From Candidatus Auribacterota bacterium (lineage in GTDB: Bacteria > Auribacterota > JAFGBW01 > JAFGJP01), in assembly GCA_023144635.1 (NCBI GenBank), contig JAGLFH010000019.1, positions 1-64,000 on the forward strand: 64,000 nucleotides of DNA, read 5' to 3'. The notes under the pieces are model-generated. The model was not told where the DNA came from and did no database searches. It saw nothing but the letters and a program-made list of their open reading frames with translations. This document shows, in pieces, positions 33,803 through 43,174 of the stretch. The position numbers were made by a program, and so were the translations under genes. Within the stretch, counting starts at the first letter, position 1; every line of letters begins with the position of its first letter.

Positions 33803-35971
33803 ATGAAGAAAAAGTTATTTTTTATTATTTCTTTATATTTTTTCTCTATTGCATTTGCTCCACTACATGTTTTTTCCCAAGATACAGATATGCCGAGCAT
33901 TGCTTTAGAGACATTTCTTTTTGATGAAATGGTGATCGTAGAATCTACGACAATGCGTGAGGAAAAAACTCAGGAATCAGCTCTTAACATTAAAGTGATA
34001 AATCGTGACGAAATAGAAAACTACGGTATTCGTACAATCAAAGATCTTTTAATGTTTATTGAAAATGGTTTTGAAACATTCAAGGGACGCGACAGAGTCT
34101 ACAATATTCGCGGAATCATGGGATATGCCAATGACAAAATAAAATTTCTTATAGACGGACAGGAATTTCCTATGATGCTGGGGCTCGGTGAAGGTGAAAT
34201 ACCTGTAACACTTGATGAAGTAAAAAGAATAGAGATAGTAAAAGGCCCTAACACTTCTCTTTTCGGAGGAAATGCATCTCAGGCAACAATAAATATAATA
34301 CGCTATACAGGCAAGGATTTTGTTGGCGTAAAAACAGGTCTTGCAATCGGCTCCTTTAACCATAAACGCGGTTTCGTGCATTATGCAGAAAGGCCAAGCG
34401 ATAACCTTGATTATGACATCTATTTTTCAACTGCAACACAAATAGGGCCTGACGTAACTCATCGTGAGTGGGGTACCGATAGTGATTATGAGATGTTCAA
34501 GCATGATGTAACAATACCTCTTCCTGATCATGAACTAATAATGTCAACAACTTATGATAACTTACGACTCACCTGGAGAAGAGTAATAGAAAGAAGAAAT
34601 GCAGCTGGTGATGTTTATACTCATAACTACTCCGATGGCGTTGCTGCTGAATACACTAAAGAGGATCTTTTCGGTAATGATAACCTTGATCTGATATTTA
34701 GCGTGGAAGCATCTAATTTTGGCCAACAGTATGATGTTTATCATAATGATCCTTCTATGGGTAGTCCAATTGAACATAAAGCAGAAAAGAGACTTGAATG
34801 GGATGCTCATATTCTTTATACACCTGCTGATAACTGGGATCTTCTTGCAGGTATTAGCGGTAACTACTGGTCTGCTACAGGAACAGAGGGCGGAGTAAAT
34901 TATACTCTTACTACAATTACAACTGATCTTCCAACATTTGATATAGCTACATCTCTTACAAGCGGAGTATCAACACCCGAGTATTTCCCCTCATTTACAG
35001 AAGTAAACGATCTTGCAGACTGGGAACTTTGGGCAGATTTTAAGTATCATTTTAATGATTCTACCAGCATGGTACTTGGTGGACGTTACGTTTATGATTT
35101 TGCCCCTAATGATCAGCTAAGAGATAGTGACGCAATCGCAAAGTATAATACGAAAAGAGAACTTTTGAGAAAATTCTTTCCAAAAGCAGCTATCGTTTAT
35201 TCTCCGCAAGAAAATATGTTTATAAAATTGATCTATCAGGAAGCTTTTAATAGACCAAACACTTTTGAACAGTTCTCTGCGTGGAATACACTTTCAATGC
35301 GCGGTACCATGAAAGCAACCACAGCAAGAACATATGAGCTTGTTCTTGATTGGGTCATAAGCAAAAATTTAAAAACACTTGTTACAATTTTTAAGACAGA
35401 TTATTTTGACTTTGTAAACTTCGCCTACACTGGCTCCGGTTGGCCTGTTGTAGACGCATCAGTAGGTCAGATAAGAGGTTTTATAAATGTTGGTGATCGC
35501 GAAATAAACGGCATCGAAGGAAATTTTGAACTTAAATATGAAAACTATGGCGGTTTTATAAGCGCAGGTTATCTAAATAAGAACAAGATAACAAATGTAG
35601 TTACAGGCCTTAGCGGAGCAACAGGAAAAATTGATGAGACTGACAACAACAAACAGTCTGCACCTGTTTGGGATGCAAGCATAGGTGCATGGGTAAAGCT
35701 TGTTGATAATGTTACTCTTTCAACGCTTTACACGACACACCAAAATGCAAAGACAAGCGAAGACTGGACAGGCACAGTCTATGAAAGAGATATTAACTCA
35801 TGGGACATAATACTGAATGCAAAAAATGTATGGAGAGAAAATCTTGACTTTCAGATTCTTGTTAAGAATATTCTTGATGCAGATGAATTTTTTGGTTCAG
35901 CATTAGACCCTGCTCACAGAGAACTGCAGTGGCCCAGATACTATGAAGGCAAAATAACTTATCTTTGGTAA
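33803..35971 (+). CDS. TonB-dependent outer-membrane receptor, copy 1
   Basis: I place the start at ATG 33803, eight bases after AGGAGGGG. The protein (722 residues) has a signal peptide ending near HVFSQ and a TonB-box-like MVIVEST. A plug domain follows (RDRVYNIRGIMGYANDKI, FLIDGQEFP, RIEIVKGPNTSLFG, ATINIIR). The rest is a beta-barrel rich in aromatic/acidic strands that ends in the outer-membrane signature ITYLW. It should import a scarce ligand using TonB energy. It is closest to copy 3, including at DNA level. It is followed by a strong terminator. Ligand unknown; no siderophore or cobalamin genes are nearby. Confidence 0.9.
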   Translation: MKKKLFFIISLYFFSIAFAPLHVFSQDTDMPSIALETFLFDEMVIVESTTMREEKTQESALNIKVINRDEIENYGIRTIKDLLMFIENGFETFKGRDRVYNIRGIMGYANDKIKFLIDGQEFPMMLGLGEGEIPVTLDEVKRIEIVKGPNTSLFGGNASQATINIIRYTGKDFVGVKTGLAIGSFNHKRGFVHYAERPSDNLDYDIYFSTATQIGPDVTHREWGTDSDYEMFKHDVTIPLPDHELIMSTTYDNLRLTWRRVIERRNAAGDVYTHNYSDGVAAEYTKEDLFGNDNLDLIFSVEASNFGQQYDVYHNDPSMGSPIEHKAEKRLEWDAHILYTPADNWDLLAGISGNYWSATGTEGGVNYTLTTITTDLPTFDIATSLTSGVSTPEYFPSFTEVNDLADWELWADFKYHFNDSTSMVLGGRYVYDFAPNDQLRDSDAIAKYNTKRELLRKFFPKAAIVYSPQENMFIKLIYQEAFNRPNTFEQFSAWNTLSMRGTMKATTARTYELVLDWVISKNLKTLVTIFKTDYFDFVNFAYTGSGWPVVDASVGQIRGFINVGDREINGIEGNFELKYENYGGFISAGYLNKNKITNVVTGLSGATGKIDETDNNKQSAPVWDASIGAWVKLVDNVTLSTLYTTHQNAKTSEDWTGTVYERDINSWDIILNAKNVWRENLDFQILVKNILDADEFFGSALDPAHRELQWPRYYEGKITYLW

Positions 35972-35980
35972 TTTTTGATT

Positions 35981-36023
35981 AGCCAGCTAAACTGATAAAA
36001 TCTATTTAGCTGGCTATTTTTTT
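35981..36023 (+). terminator. Rho-independent terminator after TonB receptor 1
   Basis: A perfect 11-bp stem (AGCCAGCTAAA with its complement) has a 13-base loop and is followed by a run of seven T. Confidence 0.9.
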
Positions 36024-36146
36024 AAAATATTTTTCCATCTAATGAACAGAACAGATCAATCTAGAGTATTTGGTAATATATTATAAATTAAACCAACAAA
36101 ATAACACTCAAAACATACTACACCAACCAAACTGGCAAAACTTAAT

Positions 36147-37097
36147 TTATTCAATGATATTTACTGCCATACTTTCTATTTTTTTTGAAAATTTTATTCC
36201 AATACTGGACGAAGTTCTTTTATTTAAGTAAAGATAGAATTTATTACATCTCCTGCTTTCTAATCCATTAATATCTTTAGTTTTTAAAAACTCTTTTACC
36301 ATATTTGTTGTTATTAGCGCAGTATTATTTATATCAAAGCCAAAACCTATCAACCCGCCTCTCTCTACTATCTCAAAAGACCCTCCAGCTACAAAAATAT
36401 TATTTGAAAGTGTTTTCAAAATTATCCTTTTTAACATCTGTCTATTTGTAAAAATTGGAGACGGCAATACATAAAGAGCATCTACTGCTTTTGTTAGTTC
36501 GTTTATTGCTCGAGGAACATCAGATGCACTATTTACTTCTCTACTTATTATTTCTATTTCATTTTTTTCTGCAGATTTCGTCAAATGATCCATTTGATCA
36601 TTAAAATGTTTTGAAGGCGACATAATTCCTATTTTTTTTAAATTCGGCTTTATATCTTTTAATACATTAAAAACAATTTCCATATCAAGGTTAATAAAAA
36701 TACCTTTTACGTTTTGCGTTTTTTCAAGGACAGTCGCGATCTTATCAGATTTATAAACCATAGAAAAAATAATTGGAATATTTTTTGTATAAAGCGAAAA
36801 GAAAAGTGTTGATTCTGAACCTATAGAAAGAACAAGATCCGGTTTTTCCTTTTCAATCTTTTTTAAAATATCTTTTGCCTTTTTAAAATCGCTATTCATT
36901 TCAAAAATTTTACTTTTAAAAGATATCTTTTCCGATTTTAAATTATCTAAAACACTTCTTTTGAGAAATTCATGAGGCTTTTGATCTCTGGATTTAATTA
37001 CAAAAATAAGTGGCTCCTTATCTGCAAAACAGCTATCCGCTATACAAATAAAGAAAATCATCATAAATATTGATTTTAAAAGTAATGTCTTTTTCAT
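36147..37097 (-). CDS. Periplasmic binding protein, PF04392 type, copy 2
   Basis: The 316-residue protein has a signal peptide (MKKTLLLKSIFMMIFFICIA, cleavage probably after CFA) and the family segments FVIKSRDQKPHEFL, PDLVLSIGSESTLFFSLYTK, FSMVYKSD, VKGIFINLDMEI, ALYVLPSPIFTNRQMLKR and GGLIGFGFDIN. It is much closer to copy 3 than to copy 1. It is divergent from receptor 2 with 154 bases between starts, and no transporter subunits are near. Probably it binds the receptor's cargo in the periplasm or senses it. Confidence 0.86.
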   Translation of the reverse strand: MKKTLLLKSIFMMIFFICIADSCFADKEPLIFVIKSRDQKPHEFLKRSVLDNLKSEKISFKSKIFEMNSDFKKAKDILKKIEKEKPDLVLSIGSESTLFFSLYTKNIPIIFSMVYKSDKIATVLEKTQNVKGIFINLDMEIVFNVLKDIKPNLKKIGIMSPSKHFNDQMDHLTKSAEKNEIEIISREVNSASDVPRAINELTKAVDALYVLPSPIFTNRQMLKRIILKTLSNNIFVAGGSFEIVERGGLIGFGFDINNTALITTNMVKEFLKTKDINGLESRRCNKFYLYLNKRTSSSIGIKFSKKIESMAVNIIE

Positions 37098-37125
37098 AAG
37101 CTAAAAATACAAATTTATCCATTAA

Positions 37126-37166
37126 AACTTAATAATAATTAAATGCATTTAAAACATTATTAAGTT
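37126..37166. promoter_or_regulatory. Nested inverted repeats between binding protein 2 and receptor 2
   Basis: Perfect 11-bp arms (AACTTAATAAT and complement) surround a perfect 14-bp palindrome (TTAAATGCATTTAA, 37139-37152). The array begins 29 bases upstream of the binding-protein ATG. Such symmetry in a divergent promoter region suggests an operator controlling both genes; the regulator is unknown. Confidence 0.5.
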
Positions 37167-37251
37167 ATTGCAAATAGTTATAGACAACTTTATAATTATC
37201 TATTATATAGTATAACATAAATTTTGTGATAATTATAAAAGGAGTAATATT

Positions 37252-39480
37252 ATGAAAAAACTTATATTTCTCTCCTACCTTACTTTTTTAACTTTATTTT
37301 TTTCAGCAAATATTTTTGCTCAAGATGAAAACCTTTCTGATTTTGCTTTTGAAACATTTTTATTTGACAAAGCTGTTATAGCTGCAACCACGACAAAGCG
37401 TGATGAAATAACTCAGGAATCTGCGCTTAATATTCGTGTTATCACACGTGCTGATATTGAAAATTACGGTATTGAAAACCTTCAGCAGCTTATGCTTTTT
37501 CTTGAAAACACTTTTGAATCTATGAAAGGAAGAGATCGTGTCTATGGTGTACGCGGTATTATGGGTTATGCAAACGATAAAATAAAATTTCTTATCGATG
37601 GACAGGAATTTCCGATGGAGCTTGGCCTTGGAGAAGGCCAGTGGCCTGTAACTCTTGATGAAGTAAAAAAAATTGAGATAGTAAAAGGCCCAAATACATC
37701 TTTATTTGGTGCAAATGCAACACAGGCTACTATAAATATAATCCGTTTTAATGGTAATGATTTTGTAGGTCTTAAAACGGGTATTGCAGTTGGTAGTTAC
37801 AACCATAAGCGTGTATGGCTTCACTATGCAGAAAAACCAGCCGAAGACTTTAATTATGATTTTTATTTCATGGGTGCATATCAAAAAGGAGCTGCATCCC
37901 GCGTGAGTTACTTCTGGCATGAAGACTCAGGCCCAGGATATGGTAGCAATTATAATAATGATTATGATGTTACAAATCCTCTTCCTGATTATGAACTTAT
38001 AGCATCTACAAACTATAAAAATATGAAAATGACTTATCGCCGTGTTATTCAAAGACGAGGTTTTAATGATCCGAACGTCTATACACATAACTACTCTGAT
38101 GCAATTGCGGCAGAATATAAAAAACCACATTTTTTTGGGAACGATAACCTTGATTTCATTTTTTCTGTTGAAGCTTCTCATTTTGGCAACTGGTATGACG
38201 TTTATCACGGTCCTAACGAAATGAACGGCCCAATAGAACATAAAGCTGAAAAAAGACTGGAATGGGACGCTCACTTTCATTATACAGATGAAGATACTTG
38301 GGATATTTTGGCAGGTATCGGGGGAAACTATTGGTCTGCTGTTGGTACTGAATGGGGTGTTTATACTTTAACAACCTCACCTTCTGATATTCCTGGTTTC
38401 GACTATGCCTGGCAGTTAACAAGTGGAATTTCAACACCTGAATATTTCCCCTCTTTTGCAGAAGTAAACGATCTTGCTGACTGGGAAGCTTGGGGAGATT
38501 TTAAGTACAACTTAAATGATCAGTTAAATATAGTACTTGGAGGAAGATACATATATGATTTTGTCCCGAATGATCAGTTAAGAGATAGCAATGCAATTGC
38601 AAAGTATAATACAGATAGAGAATTATTAAGAAAATTCTTTCCTAAAGCAGGTATAGTTTATTCCCCCAAAGAAAAGATGTATTTAAAAATCCTATATCAG
38701 GAAGGATTTAACAGGCCAGGAACTATTGAGCAGTTCTCTCTTCAAAATAATATTGAACAGCGTGGAAAACTTAAAGCAACTACTGCAAAAACAATTGAAC
38801 TCGTTTTTGACTGGATTATTAATAAAAATTTAAAAACACTTATATCTATATTTGATACTAAAGTAAATGATTTTGTAAATTTTGCTTATACTGGTTCCGA
38901 ATGGCCTAAAATAGAGGCCGGTCAGTTTCGTGGTTTTTATAATATCGGTGACAGGGAAATTCAAGGCATAGAAGGAAATTTTGAACTTAAATATGAAAAT
39001 TGGGGAAGTCTACTTTCTTTTGGTTATATGAATAAGAATAAGATAAAACCTTTCGCTCAATTTGATCCTTATAATCCTTCTGTAGCTGATAACGCAACAG
39101 GAAATTCCGGTATTATAGATAATACTGATCTTAACAAACAGAATTTTCCTGAATGGAATGCAACGTTTGCTGGTTGGTTGAAAATAGTTGATAATATTAC
39201 GTTATCCGGAGTTTATAAAGTTCACCGTAACATAAAGACAAACCAGCTTCGTACTCACTGGTGGTTATCAAATGAGGAAAGAGAAATAACAAATGTAGAT
39301 TTTGATACACTTGATATTATTCTTAATGCAAAAAATGTTTTAGCTGAAAACCTAAATCTGCAGCTAATGGTACAAAATGCACTTGATGCAGATGATCTTA
39401 TAGGAAGCGCCATGGATCCTGTTCATGCAGAACAGATATATCCTAGAAACTATCAGGCAAAAGTAACATATCTCTGGTAA
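37252..39480 (+). CDS. TonB-dependent outer-membrane receptor, copy 2
   Basis: The 742-residue receptor has an AAGGAG ribosome site, a signal peptide ending near NIFAQ, the TonB-box-like AVIAAT, plug segments (RDRVYGVRGIMGYANDKI, KIEIVKGPNTSLFG) and a barrel ending VTYLW. Compared with copies 1 and 3 it carries loop insertions (around GASRVSYFWHEDSGP and PFAQFDPYNPS), and silent positions are strongly diverged. Different loops suggest a different but related ligand. Confidence 0.9.
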   Translation: MKKLIFLSYLTFLTLFFSANIFAQDENLSDFAFETFLFDKAVIAATTTKRDEITQESALNIRVITRADIENYGIENLQQLMLFLENTFESMKGRDRVYGVRGIMGYANDKIKFLIDGQEFPMELGLGEGQWPVTLDEVKKIEIVKGPNTSLFGANATQATINIIRFNGNDFVGLKTGIAVGSYNHKRVWLHYAEKPAEDFNYDFYFMGAYQKGAASRVSYFWHEDSGPGYGSNYNNDYDVTNPLPDYELIASTNYKNMKMTYRRVIQRRGFNDPNVYTHNYSDAIAAEYKKPHFFGNDNLDFIFSVEASHFGNWYDVYHGPNEMNGPIEHKAEKRLEWDAHFHYTDEDTWDILAGIGGNYWSAVGTEWGVYTLTTSPSDIPGFDYAWQLTSGISTPEYFPSFAEVNDLADWEAWGDFKYNLNDQLNIVLGGRYIYDFVPNDQLRDSNAIAKYNTDRELLRKFFPKAGIVYSPKEKMYLKILYQEGFNRPGTIEQFSLQNNIEQRGKLKATTAKTIELVFDWIINKNLKTLISIFDTKVNDFVNFAYTGSEWPKIEAGQFRGFYNIGDREIQGIEGNFELKYENWGSLLSFGYMNKNKIKPFAQFDPYNPSVADNATGNSGIIDNTDLNKQNFPEWNATFAGWLKIVDNITLSGVYKVHRNIKTNQLRTHWWLSNEEREITNVDFDTLDIILNAKNVLAENLNLQLMVQNALDADDLIGSAMDPVHAEQIYPRNYQAKVTYLW

Positions 39481-39495
39481 ATAAAAAGATCATTT

Positions 39496-39538
39496 AGCCG
39501 GTTAGATTAGTTTGAAAGATGTAGTCGGCTATTTTTTT
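39496..39538 (+). terminator. Weak terminator-like hairpin after receptor 2
   Basis: AGCCG and CGGCT pair across an imperfect 25-base interior, followed by seven T. It looks like a degraded version of the terminator after receptor 1. Confidence 0.55.
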
Positions 39539-39628
39539 AACGTTATTCTTCCTAACGAACTTAACAGACTAAACCTGAGTATGATTAATAGAGATGAATT
39601 TAAAAAACAGTAACAGATTGAACAAAAG

Positions 39629-40582
39629 TTATTCTATTATTTTTTCTGCCACCTTTTCTATTTTAAGAGGAAATTTTAAATTAATACTTCTTGCGGTCCT
39701 TTTATTAAGATATAAACGGAATTTTTTACATCTTTTATTCTTAAGCTTTATAATATCCTTATTGATAAGAATATCTTTTACCATTTCTGCTGTTGCAGTA
39801 GCGGCATAATTTATATCGAAGCCAAATCCTACCAGGCCTCCCCTTTCGACTATGTTATATGACCCTCCAGAAACAAATATGTTATTAGATAGAGTTTTAA
39901 GGACTATCCTTTTTAACATCTGCTTACTCGTAAAAATGGGAGATGGCAATATATAAACTGCATCTACTTCTTTTGTTAGTTCTTTTATTGCTGAAGGGAC
40001 ATCTGATTCATTATTTACTTCTTTGCTTATTATCTCTATGTCATTTCTTCCGGCTGATTCTATCAAATAATTCATTGAATCATTAAAATGCTTTGAAGGG
40101 AACATAACACCTATTCTTTTTAATTCCGGCTTTATATCCTTTAATACATTAAAAACTATGTCCATATCAAAATTAATAAAAACACCCTTTATATTGGTTC
40201 TCTCTTCAAGAATCTTAGTTGCTTCATCTGATTTATATACCATTGAAAATATTATTGGAAGATCTTTTATATAAAGAGAAAGGAATAATGTAGCTTCTGA
40301 ACCAATAGAAATTATTAAATCAGGCGTTTCTTTCTGTATTACCTTAATTGCTTCTTTTGCCTTATTAAAATCACCATCCATTTCAAAGACCTTACTTTTA
40401 AAAGATATTTTATTTGATCTTAGGAGTTCTGTTATTTTTTTACTTACAAATTCGTGAGGTTTTTGATTTCTTGATTTTATTATAAATATTGTAGACTTTT
40501 TATCGGCAAAACAATTGTTTTTTATACAAAAGAAGAAACATGTTATTAGTATAAGTAAAATTAATTTTAAATTATATTTCAT
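39629..40582 (-). CDS. Periplasmic binding protein, PF04392 type, copy 3
   Basis: I take the ATG at 40582 (MKYNLKLILLILITCFFF) as the start of a typical signal peptide; a start 18 bases earlier is also possible. The 317-residue protein has FIIKSRNQKPHEFV, PDLIISIGSEATLFLSLYIK, FSMVYKSDE, IKGVFINFDMDI, PSPIFTSKQMLKR and GGLVGFGFDIN. It is the sister of copy 2. It is divergent from receptor 3. Confidence 0.86.
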   Translation of the reverse strand: MKYNLKLILLILITCFFFCIKNNCFADKKSTIFIIKSRNQKPHEFVSKKITELLRSNKISFKSKVFEMDGDFNKAKEAIKVIQKETPDLIISIGSEATLFLSLYIKDLPIIFSMVYKSDEATKILEERTNIKGVFINFDMDIVFNVLKDIKPELKRIGVMFPSKHFNDSMNYLIESAGRNDIEIISKEVNNESDVPSAIKELTKEVDAVYILPSPIFTSKQMLKRIVLKTLSNNIFVSGGSYNIVERGGLVGFGFDINYAATATAEMVKDILINKDIIKLKNKRCKKFRLYLNKRTARSINLKFPLKIEKVAEKIIE

Positions 40583-40630
40583 AAACACACCAGACATCAT
40601 ATTTGAAAATTGTTTTAAGATATAATCAGT

Positions 40631-40650
40631 AATTTATTGACCTATAAATT
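40631..40650. promoter_or_regulatory. Short AT-rich dyad between binding protein 3 and receptor 3
   Basis: AATTTAT and ATAAATT arms are separated by TGACCT, 65 bases upstream of the receptor-3 ATG. It is weaker than the dyads of the other two modules and is reported only because of the parallel position. Confidence 0.25.
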
Positions 40651-40714
40651 ATAATAAATGTATAATAAAATAAATTATATCATACTTTATTCATTCCTAA
40701 AAAGGAGTAATGTT

Positions 40715-42889
40715 ATGAAAACCCGTATAGATTTGTATCTTGCATTACTATTCTTCTTTAATTTAGTTTTTTGCTTTGACGTTTTTGCTCAGGGAGGAGA
40801 TCTTTCTAATCTCGCATTTGAGTCAATTTTCTTTGATGAAGCTGTCATTGCTGAATCCACCACCAAACGTGATGAAATAACTCAGGAGTCTGCTCTTAAC
40901 ATTAAGGTAATAACACGTAGTGAGATTGAAATCTATGGCATTAGTACCATACAAGATCTTTTAATGTACATTGAAAACGGTTTTGAGGCACGAAAAGGAA
41001 GAGATCGAATTTACGGCATACGTGGAATAATGGGATATGCCAATGACAAAATAAAGTTCCTTATAGACGGGCAGGAATTCCCTATGATGTTGGGGCTTGG
41101 TGAAGGTGAATTTCCAGTAACTCTTGATGAAGTAAAAAAAATTGAAATAGTAAAAGGTCCTAACACTTCTCTTTTCGGAGGCAATGCATCTCAGGCAACA
41201 ATAAATATAATACGTTTTACAGGCAAAGATTTTGTTGGTGTAAAAACAGGTATTGCAATCGGCAGTTGGAATCACAAGCATGGTTTCTTTCATTATGCAG
41301 AAAAGCCTAGCGATAACATTGATTATGACATATACTTTGCAACTGCAACACAAGGTGGCCCAAAATTAAGTCATCGTGATTGGGGCGCAGATTATGAAGA
41401 ATACATGTTTGTAAACGATGTAACAAATCCTCTTCCTGACCATGAACTTATCTCCTCCTTAAACTATAATGATATGAAATTCATGTACCGCCGTGTTTCT
41501 TCAAGAAGAGCAACAAGATCTCCTGATGAAGGAGTTTATACACATAACTATTCTGATGCTTTTGCAACTGAAATAAAAAAAGAATCGCTATTCGGAAATG
41601 AGAATCTCGATCTTATTTTTAGTTTGGAAGCATCACATTTGGGCCAGCAATATGATGTTTATCACAATGATTCATCAATAGGTTCGCCTATTGAACATAA
41701 AGCGGAAAAAAGATTAGAATGGGATGCACATGTTCTTTATGCACCAGAAGATAACTGGGATCTTCTTGCAGGTATTAGCGGTAATTACTGGTCTGCAGTT
41801 GGAACAGAATGGGGCGATTATACAACAACAACAGCAACAACTGACCTTCCAAGCTTTTTTTTAGCAACAGGATTAACAAGCGGAATATCTACCCCTGAAT
41901 ATTTTCCATCACTTGCTGAAATAAATGATCTTGCAGATTGGGAAGCATGGGTAGATTTTAAGTATAAGTTTAATGAAACGACAAGCATGGTACTTGGCGG
42001 AAGATATGTTTACGACTTTGTACCTAATGACCAGTTAAGAGATAGTGATTCAATTGCAAAATATAAGACTGACAGAGAACTTTTAAAAAAGTTTTTTCCT
42101 AAAGCATCTGTAGTCTATTCTCCTCTAGAAAATATGTTTTTAAAACTGATCTATCAGGAAGCATTTAATAGACCAAACACTTATGAACAGTTCTCAGCAC
42201 TGAACACACTTAGCATGAGAGGCACACTTAAAGCTACAACTGCTAGGACTTACGAGCTTGTTCTTGACTGGGTCATAAACAAAAACATGAAAACTCTTGT
42301 CAGCATTTTTAGAACAGACTTTTTTGACTTTGTTAATTTTGCTTATACAGGTTCTGGTTGGCCTGCTGTTGATGCTTCTGCTGGTGAAGTAAGGGGTTTT
42401 ATTAATGTAGGCGATAGAGAAATTAACGGTATCGAAGGAAATTTTGAGCTAAAATATGCAACTTACGGTGGTTTCGCAAGTTTAGGTTATCTAAATAAAA
42501 ATGAGATTACAAATGTGGTAACAGGTCTAAGCGGCGCAACAGGTATTATTGATGATACTGATAGTAACAAGCAATCATTCCCTGAGTGGAATGTTTCAAT
42601 AGGTGCATGGGTAAAACTTGTTGACAATATGACTCTTTCTACACTTTATTCAACTCACCAAAATTCAAAGAATAATGAAGACTGGACAAGCACAATTTAT
42701 GAAAGAGACATCGATTCGTGGAATATAATTTTAAATGCGAAAGATGTTTGGAGAGAAAACCTTAACATTCAGATATTTGTTAAGAACATTCTTAACGCTG
42801 ATGAGTTTAAAGGAAATGCGCTGGATCCTGCACATAGAGAACAGCAGTGGCCTAGATATTATGAAGGTAAAGTAACATATCTTTGGTAA
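40715..42889 (+). CDS. TonB-dependent outer-membrane receptor, copy 3
   Basis: I choose the ATG at 40715, preceded by AAAAGGAG; an upstream in-frame ATG would put 19 extra residues before the signal peptide. The protein (724 residues) has a signal sequence ending near DVFAQ, the TonB-box-like AVIAEST, plug motifs (RDRIYGIRGIMGYANDKI, KIEIVKGPNTSLFG) and a barrel ending VTYLW. It is nearly collinear with copy 1, with stretches almost identical in DNA. Confidence 0.9.
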   Translation: MKTRIDLYLALLFFFNLVFCFDVFAQGGDLSNLAFESIFFDEAVIAESTTKRDEITQESALNIKVITRSEIEIYGISTIQDLLMYIENGFEARKGRDRIYGIRGIMGYANDKIKFLIDGQEFPMMLGLGEGEFPVTLDEVKKIEIVKGPNTSLFGGNASQATINIIRFTGKDFVGVKTGIAIGSWNHKHGFFHYAEKPSDNIDYDIYFATATQGGPKLSHRDWGADYEEYMFVNDVTNPLPDHELISSLNYNDMKFMYRRVSSRRATRSPDEGVYTHNYSDAFATEIKKESLFGNENLDLIFSLEASHLGQQYDVYHNDSSIGSPIEHKAEKRLEWDAHVLYAPEDNWDLLAGISGNYWSAVGTEWGDYTTTTATTDLPSFFLATGLTSGISTPEYFPSLAEINDLADWEAWVDFKYKFNETTSMVLGGRYVYDFVPNDQLRDSDSIAKYKTDRELLKKFFPKASVVYSPLENMFLKLIYQEAFNRPNTYEQFSALNTLSMRGTLKATTARTYELVLDWVINKNMKTLVSIFRTDFFDFVNFAYTGSGWPAVDASAGEVRGFINVGDREINGIEGNFELKYATYGGFASLGYLNKNEITNVVTGLSGATGIIDDTDSNKQSFPEWNVSIGAWVKLVDNMTLSTLYSTHQNSKNNEDWTSTIYERDIDSWNIILNAKDVWRENLNIQIFVKNILNADEFKGNALDPAHREQQWPRYYEGKVTYLW

Positions 42890-42973
42890 AATTTCAGAAA
42901 GCAGAGGACAGAAATCAGAATTTCTTTGATTACTGCGTTAAATTATATAATTAAGAATAAAATGACAAAAATT

Positions 42974-43010
42974 AGATGGATTCGTTAAACCGGATTCATC
43001 TTTTTTTTTT
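42974..43010 (+). terminator. Rho-independent terminator after receptor 3
   Basis: An 11-bp stem with two G-U pairs (AGATGGATTCG against CGGATTCATCT) and a 6-base loop is followed by about ten T. Confidence 0.85.
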
Positions 43011-43174
43011 GCAAAACAACTTGCTAAGCGAATAAAACAAACTAAGGTAACAAGCAGCTAATTTTTTTTACTTTTTATGCCGATAATATATTGTAAGATT
43101 AACAAATTAACGGACAAACAGTATGTTTCTTAAAAATATCATTTTTTTTTGCGTCTTGTGTCTGGAGTTTAATT

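Noticed and set aside
36147-40582. Binding proteins 2 and 3 as lipoproteins because of a Cys at the end of the signal peptide
   Set aside because: The residues before the Cys (ADS and KNN) do not fit a lipobox; cleavage after CFA by signal peptidase I is more likely.
31414-42889. Region as a siderophore or cobalamin uptake operon
   Set aside because: No biosynthesis genes, ABC permease, ATPase, TonB/ExbBD or cobalamin riboswitch pattern was seen; the ligand is left open.
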